Below are positions 51,458 through 63,800 of a stretch of 64,000 nt of DNA, in pieces. The stretch lies in the NCBI RefSeq assembly GCF_901709675.1, contig NC_051094.1, positions 10,474,501-10,538,500 on the forward strand. Direction: 5' to 3'. The notes beneath the pieces are model-generated. The model searched no databases, was not told where the DNA came from, and worked only from the letters and a program-made list of their open reading frames with translations. Position 1 is the stretch's first letter, and every line of letters begins with the position of its first letter. Origin of the DNA: Syngnathus acus (lineage: Eukaryota; Chordata; Actinopteri; Syngnathiformes; Syngnathidae). Position numbers and translations under genes: made by a program.

Positions 51458-53765
51458 TCACGCGCACGTGGGAGGATTCAGTCTCATACCTTATCATTAG
51501 ATGCCACTGTCTGTGTGTGACTGATGCTCTATTACTCAAATACATCCCAGCCAAGGGTGAACATTAAATCATGCTTACTGTGATAATTATAAAATATGAG
51601 CAGAATATATCTTTCTATCATATCAACTTTGTCCACCTATAGCCTCAAAGTGCATGTCATTTGTCTTAAACTAAGGTCAAAGTTGTATAATTGTGTTCGC
51701 ATTTGCCGATTCGCTGCTGAAGAATATGTGCTGAATATTTCCTCACTGGTTTCCCCAACATGAGCCTTACTGCATCATTTATCATGTTGTGGCATTACGA
51801 TAGCACCCTGCACTCAGTCTAAACTTCTAGAGCTGTTTTACACATAAACTTTCTAATATCATTCAGTGATGGCTCATTACGCTGGCCTCTTTTCAAGCGT
51901 TTTTACTCTTGGGTGGGAGAAAAAAAAAACTTTACCCGCTACCATCCTTCATTCAGTGGTGCTAGATTAAGCATCCTATTTAAAAAATGTTTCAGCTGCT
52001 TTTTCCCCCTGGGCCTGCAGATGAAGAGCGCTTTGGAGAATACAGGCAGAATTTCATTCAACCTGAAGTGTCTCATGTTTCCCAAAGGGTGTCTCTTTGC
52101 CTCTGTCAGGGGTCTGAAAGCTAAACAACCCCCAAGGAGAAGGCCAAAGAGCCATTCATCTACTGTACAAACACGGTTAACAAAGCCTCGGTGCAGGGCT
52201 TTTTATAAAGCTAACCAAACAGATTGACTTGATTCAAACACTCTCCGAGAGTGTTTTGTTGAAGGAGTGATTGAACGACGTGTTAATGTACTGCAATAAA
52301 CACAGCACACAGAAGACATATAAAGTGGGTTATAAACGTATCAAAGATAAAAATTATAATACAAAATATTGTATATGATAATACTAAAAAAAAGGCCAAC
52401 TCAAATCTGCAAACTTATCTGATGATTTTTTTATGGTGTATACTGATAAACGATGATTATAGGATGAAATATTGCACAGGTATTTATGTAAGTCTGTCTG
52501 CGATGTGTGCATGGGGCGGCATGCAGAGTCGTCCTCCCCACTTATTAAGCCCGTTGCCTGGGGAAACTGCAGTAATTACGCAGCTCTTCACAACACCTTT
52601 TGGACTTTGAGCCAAATCCAATGGGTTGCTCCAAATGTCAGACACCTTAAATGGCAATTAAAAAACAATTCTCTCTCAGCAGATATTGTAATTTGGTTCT
52701 TATTCTACAATTAAAAGCAGCAAGGTAATATAACAATACAGTTATAGTATGTTCCCAACTGTGGATGCACCCAAGTTACAATTTGAGTCTAAATGCAAGA
52801 GTGAGCGTGAAACCATTTACCACAAAGTCTTCAAATTTGATTTTCTTCCTGAACAGCAGTGAGGGAAAGACTTTGAATTCTATGAAATTAGGGGATCCGT
52901 TCAACTTTGCATCCCTACTTTACTTGACCATGCAGGCTTTTGTTGTGAATGGCAATAACAAACGGATGAGGTCACACAAGCCAAAGACAACAAGGTTAGC
53001 ATAGCTTTCCTGTCAAAGTCAAAGCTTATTAATTGAAAGTGGCTCACATTCTCCATTGTATGTCTACTGTTTACCTTTACAAAGCCCAATTAATAGACCC
53101 CTATCTATGTATGCATGTCACAATGACAGCTGCCATGTCCTCTGAACAGCCCCAATGCCCTTCCCCTTCAACCAAGAGATGACTACAACGAGTGCTCAGT
53201 GTTTATGTCACCTCTTAATTGCATTTCTTTCCACAATTGTAGAGGTATGCCTTTGTAAAGACACCTCAAGGAAGAAAAAGAAGGTCAGGCTGCCAATTTG
53301 GAGCTGACAGTTTGCACCGTCGCAGCAGCACTTAGTTTCGCTTGAGAAGAGAATAGAGAGCTGTTTCTCATCTATGGAACCAACTGAAAACAAAAGAGAT
53401 AAGTGAAAGGGAAAAAACAACGAGGAAGACGAATCTCCCTCCTCTCTTTCTGTCTCATGACAACATGAATGGCGAGATAGTGGAAGAACAATTAGATGCT
53501 TCACTGTTAAAGTATTTCAACCCTACTTTGACTTTAAAAAGGTGCAGATGAGTTGTTTCAATAAATAAGAAGAAATTGAGTGAAAATAAATTCACTCCTG
53601 TGCTGCCTTAATAACAACTATCCTTTGAACAAAGTGAAGAAATGTGTGCCCCAGTTGTTCCCGTTTTGTCTCCCTGACTCAAACAGATAGTTTGAAAAAG
53701 AGCCAATGAACTCAAGACTTTTCATCCCTTTCCATTTATGAATAATTTCCATGAGGCCATGTTGG

Positions 53766-53842
53766 AGTGAGGGAGGTGAGGCAGAGGGGAGGACAGAAAG
53801 AGAATGAAAGGATGAAGAGACGAAGGGAGGGCAGAGGCAGTC
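53766..53842 (+). repeat. Purine-rich tract
   Basis: The plus strand is almost entirely A and G for about 75 bp, without a clean repeat unit. The ttc28 sense strand is correspondingly pyrimidine-rich. Confidence 0.7.
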
Positions 53843-56800
53843 GACTTGGGAATGCACATGTGAAGGAGGGATGAGATCAGGCCCATCTTTCACCAATGCA
53901 CTCTGTTTGAGCCCTGCTCTAAATATAGTGTACCTCATAAAACAAAACGGCGAAAAAGAAAAGGCGCTTCTGAAAAACAAACGGGTCCAAAGAAATGACA
54001 TGTAAAGAAAAAATACCCTCATCTTTGACCTCTCAAGGGGGCGTGACTTGGACAAGGACTAAGGCTATTTTAAAAAGCAGGCAGTATAATCTCCGTCGAT
54101 CTCCTTATTTACATTCCAGCGTGTCTGGGTCAAACTCAGTCTGTCTCCCTTTGGCTGCCTGTCGGTCAAAATTCAGAGTGCCACTGCACCCAGTCGGGAG
54201 GACATGGCAGCATCAGTCAAGAGTTCTTCATGGGTCAGCAACTGGGTCGCAACCAAGGAGACTGACGCTAGAGTTTATGGAAAATAATCTGGCGCCGGTC
54301 GACCATGAAGGGCTTGCTGTACTAATGAATTATATATATTATGAGATGGCAAGTTAATTACAAATTGATAAGTATCGTGTTTTGGGTGGCAGAGAATAAG
54401 CGGTGGTCAGAGGAAGGGGTGGAAAGGTTTCACCCCCATCAATCCACTGGTCTCACACATAGCACACGCACAGGCGCAGGCTCAAATGTTGCACATGGAG
54501 TCTGGAGTAGCCTCTGCCCTTCAATCTTGAACCCACATCCATTGACTCTATACACACACTCTAAAGCGAGTGGTTTCTGACACCCTGGTCAATTACAGAT
54601 GTACATAACAGCCTCCAGGAAAACCCTTCTTGGATGATGCTGCACCATACAATCAACGAGCAGATGTGAAAATGGCTTTTTCAAGTGCGTTGTTAAAAAG
54701 CTTAACCCAAAAAGTCCCAAGTCCTTTGCATGTCCCAGTACAGTCTAGCAGTAAGGCGGCACTGAGAATCACCATAAACGCAGTTTTGAAGCGAGGGTAA
54801 AAGCAGCCTGGCGCTTTGAACTTCGAGCCAAAAGCTGCCAGAGAGTCCCTGGATGGGTCCCGGGAGGCTTGGCCACACTTCCTTGTGTTTTCCAGTTTTC
54901 CACAATTGACAAAAATGAAAAGAAAATTGATTTTGAGGAAATATAACGGTCCACTGAGAGGAAAAAGTACATAGCAGCAAAGAGGCAAGAGATTATAAAT
55001 CCTCAAAAGAGCGAAGAAAGACTGTCGACAAATCTAAAAATTAGTAGCATCAAACGAATGAACGTTTTGCCTTGCTTTGCTGCCTCCCGTGCGGCATTTC
55101 TACCCCTCTTAAAGCAGAGCAAGCTTTCAAGAGGATTCGTTTTTGATGATGCTGACAGTCTCCAAGGAGCAATTACAGCTGTCCTGTCAAATACCTCAAG
55201 GCTCCAAAGTAGCAGTTCACTGCCTAGGGGCCCTCTTGTACCCCATGAAATCCTCATTTCCACTTGCGAAGGTTGGCCCATCCCAACCTTTGAACCGTAA
55301 TGAACAATGCCAAAGAAAGAAAAAACAGGCCGATCATGAAAATAGCATCCAAGTCAATAGCAGGCTCCTCTTCCATCCAACCTTCACCCACCCGCAACAC
55401 CTCAAGCACCCTTTTTATCGACAACTTCCTTAGTGAAGGGAATCCAGTCTTATATTGCGGAGGCCGTGTTGTTCCCAGAAGGCCACTCATATTGGAAGGA
55501 CGTTGATATCGGTGATGTGTTTATTCAAAATACGTCGTTGCCAAAACGTTTCTACGCTCTCCTCATCATTACCTCTGTATGTGTTTGATGGTGTGCTCAT
55601 CAGATGGCCTTCAACATTAATTAATTAGCGCAGAGGTAAGACTGGAGCACATGGTGTGCTTGAATGGTGATAAATGCTCAGCAGCACAGCCTCCACGCTT
55701 ATCACCAGGTGGCAAACTCTCAGACCTCTAACCGCATCCAATTACACAGGACTGAAATGTGATAGTCAGTTGATTACGACTGAATACCAATTGAATCACA
55801 CGGACTGTCTCCTGTTTCTTCGCAGGGTGTTGATCATAATCTGGCTGACTCGGAAGCTCCATCAGCGTATTTATTTATTTCATTTTATTTTGAGATGGGA
55901 GGCGTATGGTGGTCGTGGCACGAATAAAAAGATGTGCAGCAAACCAACCCTGAAAGAGTCAGAAAAAACTGCATGTATTCTTTCATAACAGCCAGCGTAA
56001 AATTGTTACATTTAGATGATTTAGCCAATGGATGAAAAATTGGTAGGCAGCGTGAATGTTGAAGAGTAATGTGGAGGTACAGCATCATCCAGGCCACAAC
56101 CCTTCAGATTAAACAGTATGAGCATTTTAATACACTGCGCATCAGAAAATAGATGATAAACTCAACAACAAATTGCTGAGCAATATAATGAGGTCCAGAA
56201 GTACATTGTGGTGGTTTACAAAGGCAGCATTAATTTGTATGCAATATGCATAGTGAGAGGCTTAATTCATATTGCAGTCAATTCATGATTCTCATCATTC
56301 TGTGTTGGTATTGCATTTTGTAATTTCAATTTAATTTAAATTGGTTTTAATTCATCAGCAATTTTTCAATGTTAGCGAATAGCCCATTTAGTGTTATATT
56401 GCATACGTGTTAGAAAATTGGCAACAAATATATTTTATGTAGTCAATACTGATGTCCATGAATGTCTTGTTTTGCTTAAAAAATATATAGATAATGTGTC
56501 TGCTGTCATGGGGGACTACACAAAATAGAAAGTACAGTATTCACAATTGAGAGGCTGAAATTTGAGATTATGGATTTGATAAAACAAGGAAAGAAATAGT
56601 TGAAGTTGTCTATTCCTTTCCATTTTGTGTGCAGTTAGCTTGGTGGAAGAACAGTGGACTGAATCTTTGTGCACAGAATTATTATTGGGTATTTGATTAT
56701 CTACTGACATCACTGTCATTGTGTTTCAACTCCAGAAAAGGACCTTATTTCTTTGGCTACGATGGAGAGGAGCTGTTAGTTGAATGCAAGACGATGATAA

Positions 56801-57112
56801 TTTGCTCAAAGTTTGGCTTTCTCATGAATAATTTGTCAACCCCACTTCACCCCCTAAGCTGTACTGCAGTCATCGAGTTAATTATCAAGAAAACTGACAA
56901 TTGAATATGTCACTGCTTTGAGGGTGAGAGCCTGTATGCTCTTTTGGTGTAGGAATAGATTAAAGATGTACAGACTGAGGAGCTCAGAGAGCTATACCAA
57001 GTTAAATGGTGGTTATTTCATCATATAAAAATGTATAAATGTAGCTTTTTTCATTTATGATTCATATGCTTATAATTTGATAGTCATTAAACATAACAAA
57101 CACATATATGTA

Positions 57113-57372
57113 CCGTATTTTCCGCACTATAAGGCGCACCTTCAATGAATGGCCCATTTTAAAATTGTGTCCATATATATGGCGCACCGGATTATAAGGC
57201 GCACCTTCAATGAATGGCCCATTTTCAAACTTTGTCCATATATAAGTCCATATATTTGGACACGCCTGCCGTAGTGGCTCAATATTGGTCCATATATAAG
57301 ACGCACCGGATTATAAGGCACACGGTCGGCTTTTGAGAAAATTTGAGGTTTTTAAGTGCGCCTTATAGTGCA
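57113..57372. mobile_element. Tc1/mariner-type MITE (CCGTATTTTCCGC family), copy 2, decayed right end
   Basis: The left end CCGTATTTTCCGCACTATA after TA (57111) is intact. The right end decays after CCTTATAGTGC. The inside matches the 21279 copy (ATAAGGCGCACC units, AATGGCCCATTTT, TTGGACACGCCTG) but lacks part of the GGGCCGGAC segment. The right border is approximate. Confidence 0.85.
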
Positions 57373-57632
57373 GATAGACAAAGTACAAATAAAATTAATG
57401 CTCCACTGACAATTGACAGTGTCAAGGTGTAGGTTTCTTGTTTGGATTTTTGGGGTCCTCTCAACTATTATCACATTAATAAACATGACACCCATCTGGG
57501 AGCCAAATACAATTAAACACTTAAATTGCTGATCTAATGAGAGTTTAATTGAACGAGTCACACCTCACTCACCATGTTCCTGCGTGTAAATGTTAACGCC
57601 TGAGCAAAGCGGTATGCCAGCAAATAGACAGC

Positions 57633-57732
57633 GGAGCCTCGTGGCACACCATTATGATGTGCCTAGATGTCTGCTTTGGGGGATTATCAGGGAGAATACA
57701 CAGAGCAACGGAAGATTTATAAGGAGTACTTG
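57633..57732. repeat. Diverged duplicate segment A (partner at 59789-59884)
   Basis: It runs from GGAGCCTCGTGGCACACC to GGAGTACTTG. It aligns in the same orientation with the segment at 59789, at roughly 80% by eye with one short gap region. It belongs to none of the repeat families recognised here, and its nature is unknown. Confidence 0.75.
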
Positions 57733-58210
57733 GGGGGCGTGAGTAAATGTAGCCCCTGAGTGGTGGGTTTCAATCAGATTGAGCAGATTGCAAGCACAGC
57801 ATATTTTTCAACCCCTGCTCTGCATAGCACTGCACTAGGCTATGTCCTCCTGCTGTATTAGTGTGATGTATGACCCAAACACAGTGCTACGCCACACCAC
57901 ACACCCAACTATAACCACACTTCTTCGAATACCCTCTGCAGCTTTTTCATTCCACCTGTCACACAGTTATTCATCTCTCCCGCTCTGGGCTCCTCCCCCC
58001 TCACACTTGTTTTATCTCCTCAGCTGCTGCTGCTGCCGTATTGTATCCATCGCTTCACTTTGTCTTAACCAGTATTAGTGTTTTCCTCAAACCGGCCCAA
58101 AAAGGACACTCTTTCTTTTCTGTACAGCTATGTCAGCTTAACAGAAACACAGAGTTAGTGTAAGAAAATGCATATAAAAATTAATAGTGTATCTTGTCGT
58201 TTCTCTGTAT

Positions 58211-58255
58211 TTGTTGTTTCAGAAGGCCGAGGCCTTGTTGTTTCAGAAGGCCGAG
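58211..58255 (+). repeat. Short tandem duplication
   Basis: A 21-bp unit (starting TTGTTGTTTCAGAAGG) occurs twice, perfectly, with a 24-bp period. Confidence 0.9.
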
Positions 58256-58723
58256 TCAAAGGTTTTAAATGCAATCTATGAAACTTTTTTGGGAAAATGG
58301 TAAGGTTTTATTTGACGCTAATTCGTCTTATTGGTATTCAGAGAAGATCAAGAGGTCTAGCTGTTGCTGGAGGGAGTGGGGCAGAGGGGCGGAGTGTGAG
58401 ATGGAAAGAAGAAGCTGTCATACAAATTCCCAGCAGCCCCCGCTTCCTTCATTATCTATGGATGGTGCCTCCAGAAAGGCTTAATTGGATAGCTGCATGT
58501 GTGATACTGCTTTCCCTTCCCCTTGTCTTTGTGTTATTTATGTATGCTTTATCTGAAAGGATGAGAGGTGATGACCGATTAAGATATGTTAGTGGAAAAA
58601 AAAAAACTGTGATGAGACTCATGAAGTTGAAGTGAATGATTATTTAGAAATTCCCTCTCGTGAGAATATTCTCCATAATCTAAGTAATGTTTACTGGAGG
58701 CGTGCAATCAGGTCTCTCTACAA

Positions 58724-59053
58724 CAAAGGTGTCAAACTCATTTTTGTTGTGGGCCACATCTGAGTTACGGTTTCCCTCGTGGGGCCATTAATGACTTAAA
58801 TAGAAATGACTGGGTGGATATTATCACAAACACGCAACAGAAAAATTCAACAATTTTCTAATTTATTTTGAAATTAGGATTATAACAAAAATGCTGCAAC
58901 ATCTCACGGTTATTAAAAGGAAAGACAATTTACAGTTTTGGTTATTTCAACAAGAAACATTTAATTGACAAAAATGATTTTGTCTTTTGCCGGCCACATA
59001 AAATGATGTGGCGGACCGGATCTGGCCCCCAGGCCCTGAGTTTGACACCTGTG
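58724..59053. mobile_element. hAT MITE with target-site duplication
   Basis: A 330-bp element. The left end reads CAAAGGTGTCAAACTCA and the right end, in reverse complement, reads CACAGGTGTCAAACTCA. It is flanked by CTCTACAA and CTCTACAG, a 7/8 match for the hAT 8-bp duplication. The inner ends carry GGGCCACATC and GGCGGACCGGATCTGGCCC, typical of this fish family. Non-coding. Confidence 0.88.
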
Positions 59054-59205
59054 CTCTACAGGCCTCTTTGATTATGTGGGTGTTTGAGAAGACAGTATAT
59101 TAGTCCCATACAATACAATACATCTCAATTTATAATGTCAAGTGTCAGTGGAGCCCGAGATGTGTCTCCCGAGCCTCCCAACACTTAAACAGCACCAGCA
59201 GTTTC

Positions 59206-59224
59206 TTTTTTTTTTTTTTTTTTT
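59206..59224. repeat. T19 homopolymer
   Basis: Nineteen consecutive T. No retroposon body was recognised next to it. Confidence 0.9.
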
Positions 59225-59788
59225 ACAACATATCTCAGCAATCAGTGCCACACTTTTAACCACACTATGGAACTGATTCAATCAGATGACCCGGGGGCAA
59301 ATACAGTATGAACACATTTCAGCCTTGTTAATCGAGTGGGGAGGTGGAGCTATACCTGAGTGCACAGAGAATGGGCTCAGCAGAGTTTATTGTTGTGAAG
59401 AGCCAAGAGAGAGGAAAAGGAGGGGATGAAGTATTAAGATGCGGGGACTGCATTTGATTAATCCATAAACTGATTTACTTCATCTGATAAGGTGCTGGCA
59501 ACACAGTCACACAAGGTCTGCTATGATTATATCAGCCATGGTTCATAGGCATCTAGTATTTGGTACATCATGAGGCTCAGAGGAGGAAAGTGATGTGGCG
59601 ATTGAGCATGAGTGAAATGTTATGATTTGTACTAAGTGTGACATTAGCATGAGGAAAGCAGTCCATGTGAGCTCACAACCTAATTTGTTTCATCATCCAA
59701 ACCCAGGTAAGACTTTGGTTATCTTTGAATTTGCTGGATTATTTACTGTGTTTCTTACCAAGAATTTTACAGCAATATAAAGCAGGGT

Positions 59789-59884
59789 GGAGCCACGTGG
59801 CGCACCTTTATAAAGTGTCCATGTGTCTGTTTTGAGTGATTATCAGACTATACAGAGCAATGGAAGATTTAAAAGGAGTACTTG
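59789..59884. repeat. Diverged duplicate segment B (partner at 57633-57732)
   Basis: It runs from GGAGCCACGTGGCGCACC to GGAGTACTTG. Long shared blocks with segment A include GATTATCAG, CAGAGCAA and GGAAGATTTA. It has the same orientation as segment A, 2.16 kb apart. Confidence 0.75.
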
Positions 59885-60163
59885 CCTTGACTCTTTTCCA
59901 TATCGTATGCATAAAAAGGCAGTCATCACTAAACAAAACCATACAATGTACTTTGCTTTCACTAAAGAAGAAAATATTGATTGTTTCTTGTTTGACAGTT
60001 AAAGTGCCAGAGGGTGACAACTTCCAGCTGGTCCACATGTTCTCTTGTAAAAAGAGAACAGGAAGCAACGTTTTGGCTTGTTGACCAAAAATGGACGACC
60101 AGGTTGGTATGTCCGGAATGTTTAACCAGAGACTTGGGAAGTTCAATGGATTCTGAAATTATA

Positions 60164-60229
60164 CACTACCGTTCAAAAGTTTGGGGTCACAAAATTGTTT
60201 GGGTGACCCCAAACTTTTGAACGGTAGTG
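60164..60229. mobile_element. 66-bp palindromic mini-MITE, copy 1
   Basis: It is flanked by TA on both sides. Two perfect 27-bp inverted arms beginning CACTACCGTTC surround a 12-base centre, AAAATTGTTTGG. The ends are those of the Tc1-like MITE at 49146, so this looks like a minimal deletion derivative consisting of little more than the two terminal repeats. Confidence 0.88.
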
Positions 60230-60231
60230 TA

Positions 60232-60395
60232 AATATTATTATAATAAAATATTATGAATTAAATATTATAAATTATATCTTATATTTGTATAAGATTATA
60301 AAAAATCTATGAATATAAGTATACATATATATTATAAGATTTTTTACACAGAAGATTATATATATAATCTATAAATAATTATCTAAATAAATATA
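60232..60395. other. Very AT-rich spacer between two mirror-image palindromes
   Basis: About 164 bp, almost only A and T, with internal self-complementary blocks, including a perfect 18-bp palindrome at 60353-60370. Confidence 0.75.
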
Positions 60396-60397
60396 TA

Positions 60398-60463
60398 CAC
60401 TACCGTTCAAAAGTTTGGGGTCACCCAAACAATTTTGTGACCCCAAACTTTTGAACGGTAGTG
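60398..60463. mobile_element. 66-bp palindromic mini-MITE, copy 2 (exact reverse complement of copy 1)
   Basis: It is flanked by TA. The arms are identical to copy 1, and the centre is CCAAACAATTTT, the reverse complement of copy 1's centre. All 70 bases including the TA flanks match copy 1 in inverted orientation. Confidence 0.88.
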
Positions 60464-61680
60464 TACATTAAGGCCCAATGGGTTGTGCATGTCTCTGAGC
60501 TGCTACAGAGTATAATTTATGCATCCGTTTACAAACACAAGCACTCTGTTCTAAAGCCCATAAGGGTCAGTTTCAATTCCCCATTACTATACAACTGTAG
60601 GAGGAGAAGGAGTTTTTCAAAGAGATCAAAGAGAGTTTAACGGCTTCTATTTATGCATTTGCATAATATCCGTGTTCATGGTGGACCAAAAGATGTCAAA
60701 AAACAACACGAGAAAATGTCGCACAAAATAGTAACACGCATTACATAAGCAACTCGACAAGGATACGTTTCAAATTTCACGATAGATCCATGCTAACAAA
60801 ATACTATTTCCTGACAAACAAACTTGTGTATGAGAATAAAAAAAGCCAGAAGATGCAGATGCAAAAGTTTCAAAATACTTGACTCCCAGAACGCTACCTG
60901 ACCCATCTCTTTCTCCAGAGCACCCTCTTCAGTCATATCAATGGCCATGCTTCCTCTCAAGCTTGATTAATGTTCCCTCTCCTGACAGGGCCTCGAATCA
61001 CTAATCATTTTAATTGAGACAGCGAAGAAAAGTCTGGAAATTGACAAACAATTAAGAAACAATTAATGCCAAAGAGTGGCACTAACTGGTTCATGTTAGC
61101 ATGATATACGCTGACACTTTATGAATGCATCCAATCCTAATTTAGATTCAGTAAAAATTTGTAGGCTGGTGGTAAAATGTTAGACGTAGTGTAAACAGAT
61201 CAAGAGCCTTGTTTCTTCATCATTAATAAATTAGCATAACTTTAGTGTGGATCTGCTCTGAGTGAAGTAGCCTTGTGCAGGGTTGGAACAACGTTGTACC
61301 ACGCCCATCTGTGCAAGACACACAATAAAACTGGACAGTACATCAGCGAAGAACACATCTGACATATGGAGTCAACACTGAGTAATTTAGAATCCACGAT
61401 TCCGTTAACCTCCATGTTTCTGGCCCTTTGGAAAGTAGTCAGAGAACATCATGAAAGCAAGGGGTGAACAACAAACCCTTCTCATAGCACCACCATCATC
61501 TTACCAGTTTTTACGTTTCTGACATCACCTGGTAACCATACCAAAAAAAATAAAAATTTTAAAAATTTCCTTTGACATGATTGATTGGTCGCTTGATTGC
61601 TTGTCTTGTTTCTCCTTATATATACAAAGACAGGCCAAAACCTAATTCCATTGGCACAATCGAATGGAACATCTAATATA

Positions 61681-62126
61681 GCGGAACCTCAGTTCACAAC
61701 TTGTTCCGAGTCTTTTTCCACAAAATGGAATGTTTGCAAACCAAGGATTCTACCATGGATTAGCACGCCACTTGAGCCAGGAGCCTCTCACCATGCTGCT
61801 GGCACCCCACCGGATGACCAGCCCGCACCACAGCTCTAGAAGCAGACAAGCGAGGGCGGTGTGAAGGCTGCTTCGGCGAACTGTGAACACTTTGTATGGC
61901 TTCCAAATACAGCACTCTCTTGCACGTTTGACTGACGGGTAACTTAAAGCGAAAAAAGTTTCATATCTACAGTATATGGGAAATAAACAACACACGAAGC
62001 GAATGACATTCACGCCTGTGAAAACTGAGAATTCTGTGAGGATGCTGTGACTTTTTCCAATATGAACCATAGCTTGTGAATTGAAGTAATATTTATCTAA
62101 AAAAGTTTGTAAACTGAGGTTCCACT
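61681..62126. mobile_element. Probable non-autonomous DNA transposon with GGAACCTCAGTT ends
   Basis: The left end reads GCGGAACCTCAGTTCACAA and the right end, in reverse complement, reads GTGGAACCTCAGTTTACAA, about 446 bp apart. A similar end (AGTGGAACCT) appears alone at 63364. Such ends belong to a frequent fish repeat. I could not define a clear target duplication, so the borders are approximate. Confidence 0.55.
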
Positions 62127-63597
62127 CTATTCTGCCTTGAGATACATTTGACCAAAATGAGGTCAACCTACATTCAGTCCCTGAGAACACATGAGCGCGA
62201 TGTCTTATCAGTTACATAACAATCAATGTCATAATGTTTCTTTCTGATTAAACATTTTATAACATGTTGCCCAACTGGATTTTATTTATAGTCATTTATT
62301 TCTATTGGGAAAAAGATGATGATGATTGTGCTGTATTTTTAGGTCATCAGAAAGGCATAATTTGATCATTTCACTGAGACAGTGCTTCCTAAAGTTGGTG
62401 CTGAATGTGTGCAAGAATGATAAGCTCAGACCAGGGGAATCCTGCGAAGGCTACGAGGCATTTTGTGAGCAATCTGACCCAGAGGGCAGGCTTAGGCTGC
62501 GCCATGTAGTAAAGGACAATAAGCCTCAGCGGAGGAGAAACTCATACACAGCTGCTTCCCGCCAAATGACTTTAGACACGCTTCAGTCCGCGAAAACAGA
62601 TTATTGCTGTTTATCCTCTTTTTATTCTGAATTTTTACATGTGCGAATTGGAGTCGCCGGCCTGATAATGGCAGTTTGCCACACCTCCCTCTTAGCTATC
62701 GGCAACCCAGGCACTCCAATGTGTGCTTTTTCAAAAATCAATTGCTGAAGCTCTGAGATGAGAGTCTAATACTGAATATATTTGGTGTTTCCGCCTCTAA
62801 TCTTTTGCCTCAACATGTCAAATTGTGCTGCGTATGCCAAATCGTTGCACACACACGTGTGCTCACACACACACAGTAGAAAAGAAAGATGTCAATTGAC
62901 AAAGAGATCTAGAAGAGGATCAGATATATATGAAAATATATTGTTATTGCCACAATGGTGGTCACACCTGGAATTTATCGCACATTTAATCTGCATGGTG
63001 TCTGTTTTGAGGGCCGTGTGTTATTGCTTATCAAATTCATTCACCCAGACCTGGATTATTTGTTTTTCTACAGAATGATAATAACTGCCTAGAATGCATC
63101 CAGGGTGCAATCATTCCAAGCCCCTTGGTGTCATGGCTTTGCTGTGCCACTTCCAATCATTTTTCCCATCTAGCTGCTTATCGCCCTCTCAAATGCCTGC
63201 ATTTGCCCTTTTCGGCAAAACTGCAAATGCTCCCCCATAATGTGTCTGGCGATTCTTCCCACTACCTGACTACCTGTCACGTGAAGATAGCATTCGAGGA
63301 GCTATGAAGATAATGCAATTACCAGTCTTCGCTTCAGTCAGACCTTTAACACATAGGAAGTACAGTGGAACCTAATATGTGGATGATCCGACATTGGGTT
63401 AAGGTCAAGCGCTTCCGACAGGTGGACAGCAGTAGCTTGGGAGTTAACGTCTGAAGGATGCTCGTACTCCAGTGCTGCTGTCTTTCTAATGACGGCCAAT
63501 TTAATTAAAAACCCAATTCTTTCTCTGGAAGAAAACAATCAGGAGTAGAAAGACAAGGGACACCATTTCCTATCTCTGTAGTCGAGTCAAATGGTGC

Positions 63598-63800
63598 AGA
63601 GAGACGAAACGCAAGAAACCAAGAAAAGATAAATAAAAGAAAGAAAAGGGGGAATAAATGTGGTTAAATGGGGGGCAGAGGTGTGGGAAGGAGGAAAAGA
63701 CTGGACTGAGATGAAGAGACAAGCAGTGCGAGGGTGGGAAAGAGAAGTACTGTAGAAGATATGAAAGAGAGCGTGAAGAAAAGTGGGAGGGGGAGGAGTG
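63598..63800 (+). repeat. Purine-rich tract, about 200 bp
   Basis: The plus strand is strongly A/G-biased with short AAAG, GAGG and GGGA-like units but no clean repeat. The opposite strand gives long pyrimidine-rich reading frames that are artefacts. Confidence 0.65.

Noticed and set aside
58297-58635. 112-codon plus-strand ORF with a hydrophobic segment (WIAACVILLSLPLVFVLF)
   Set aside because: A second overlapping frame of similar length exists and there is no homology I can name. A single hydrophobic stretch in AT-rich DNA is weak evidence.
62326-62748. 140-codon plus-strand ORF
   Set aside because: The longest plus-strand frame outside the repeats, but the protein has no recognisable domain and there is no promoter or splice evidence. 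Likely chance.
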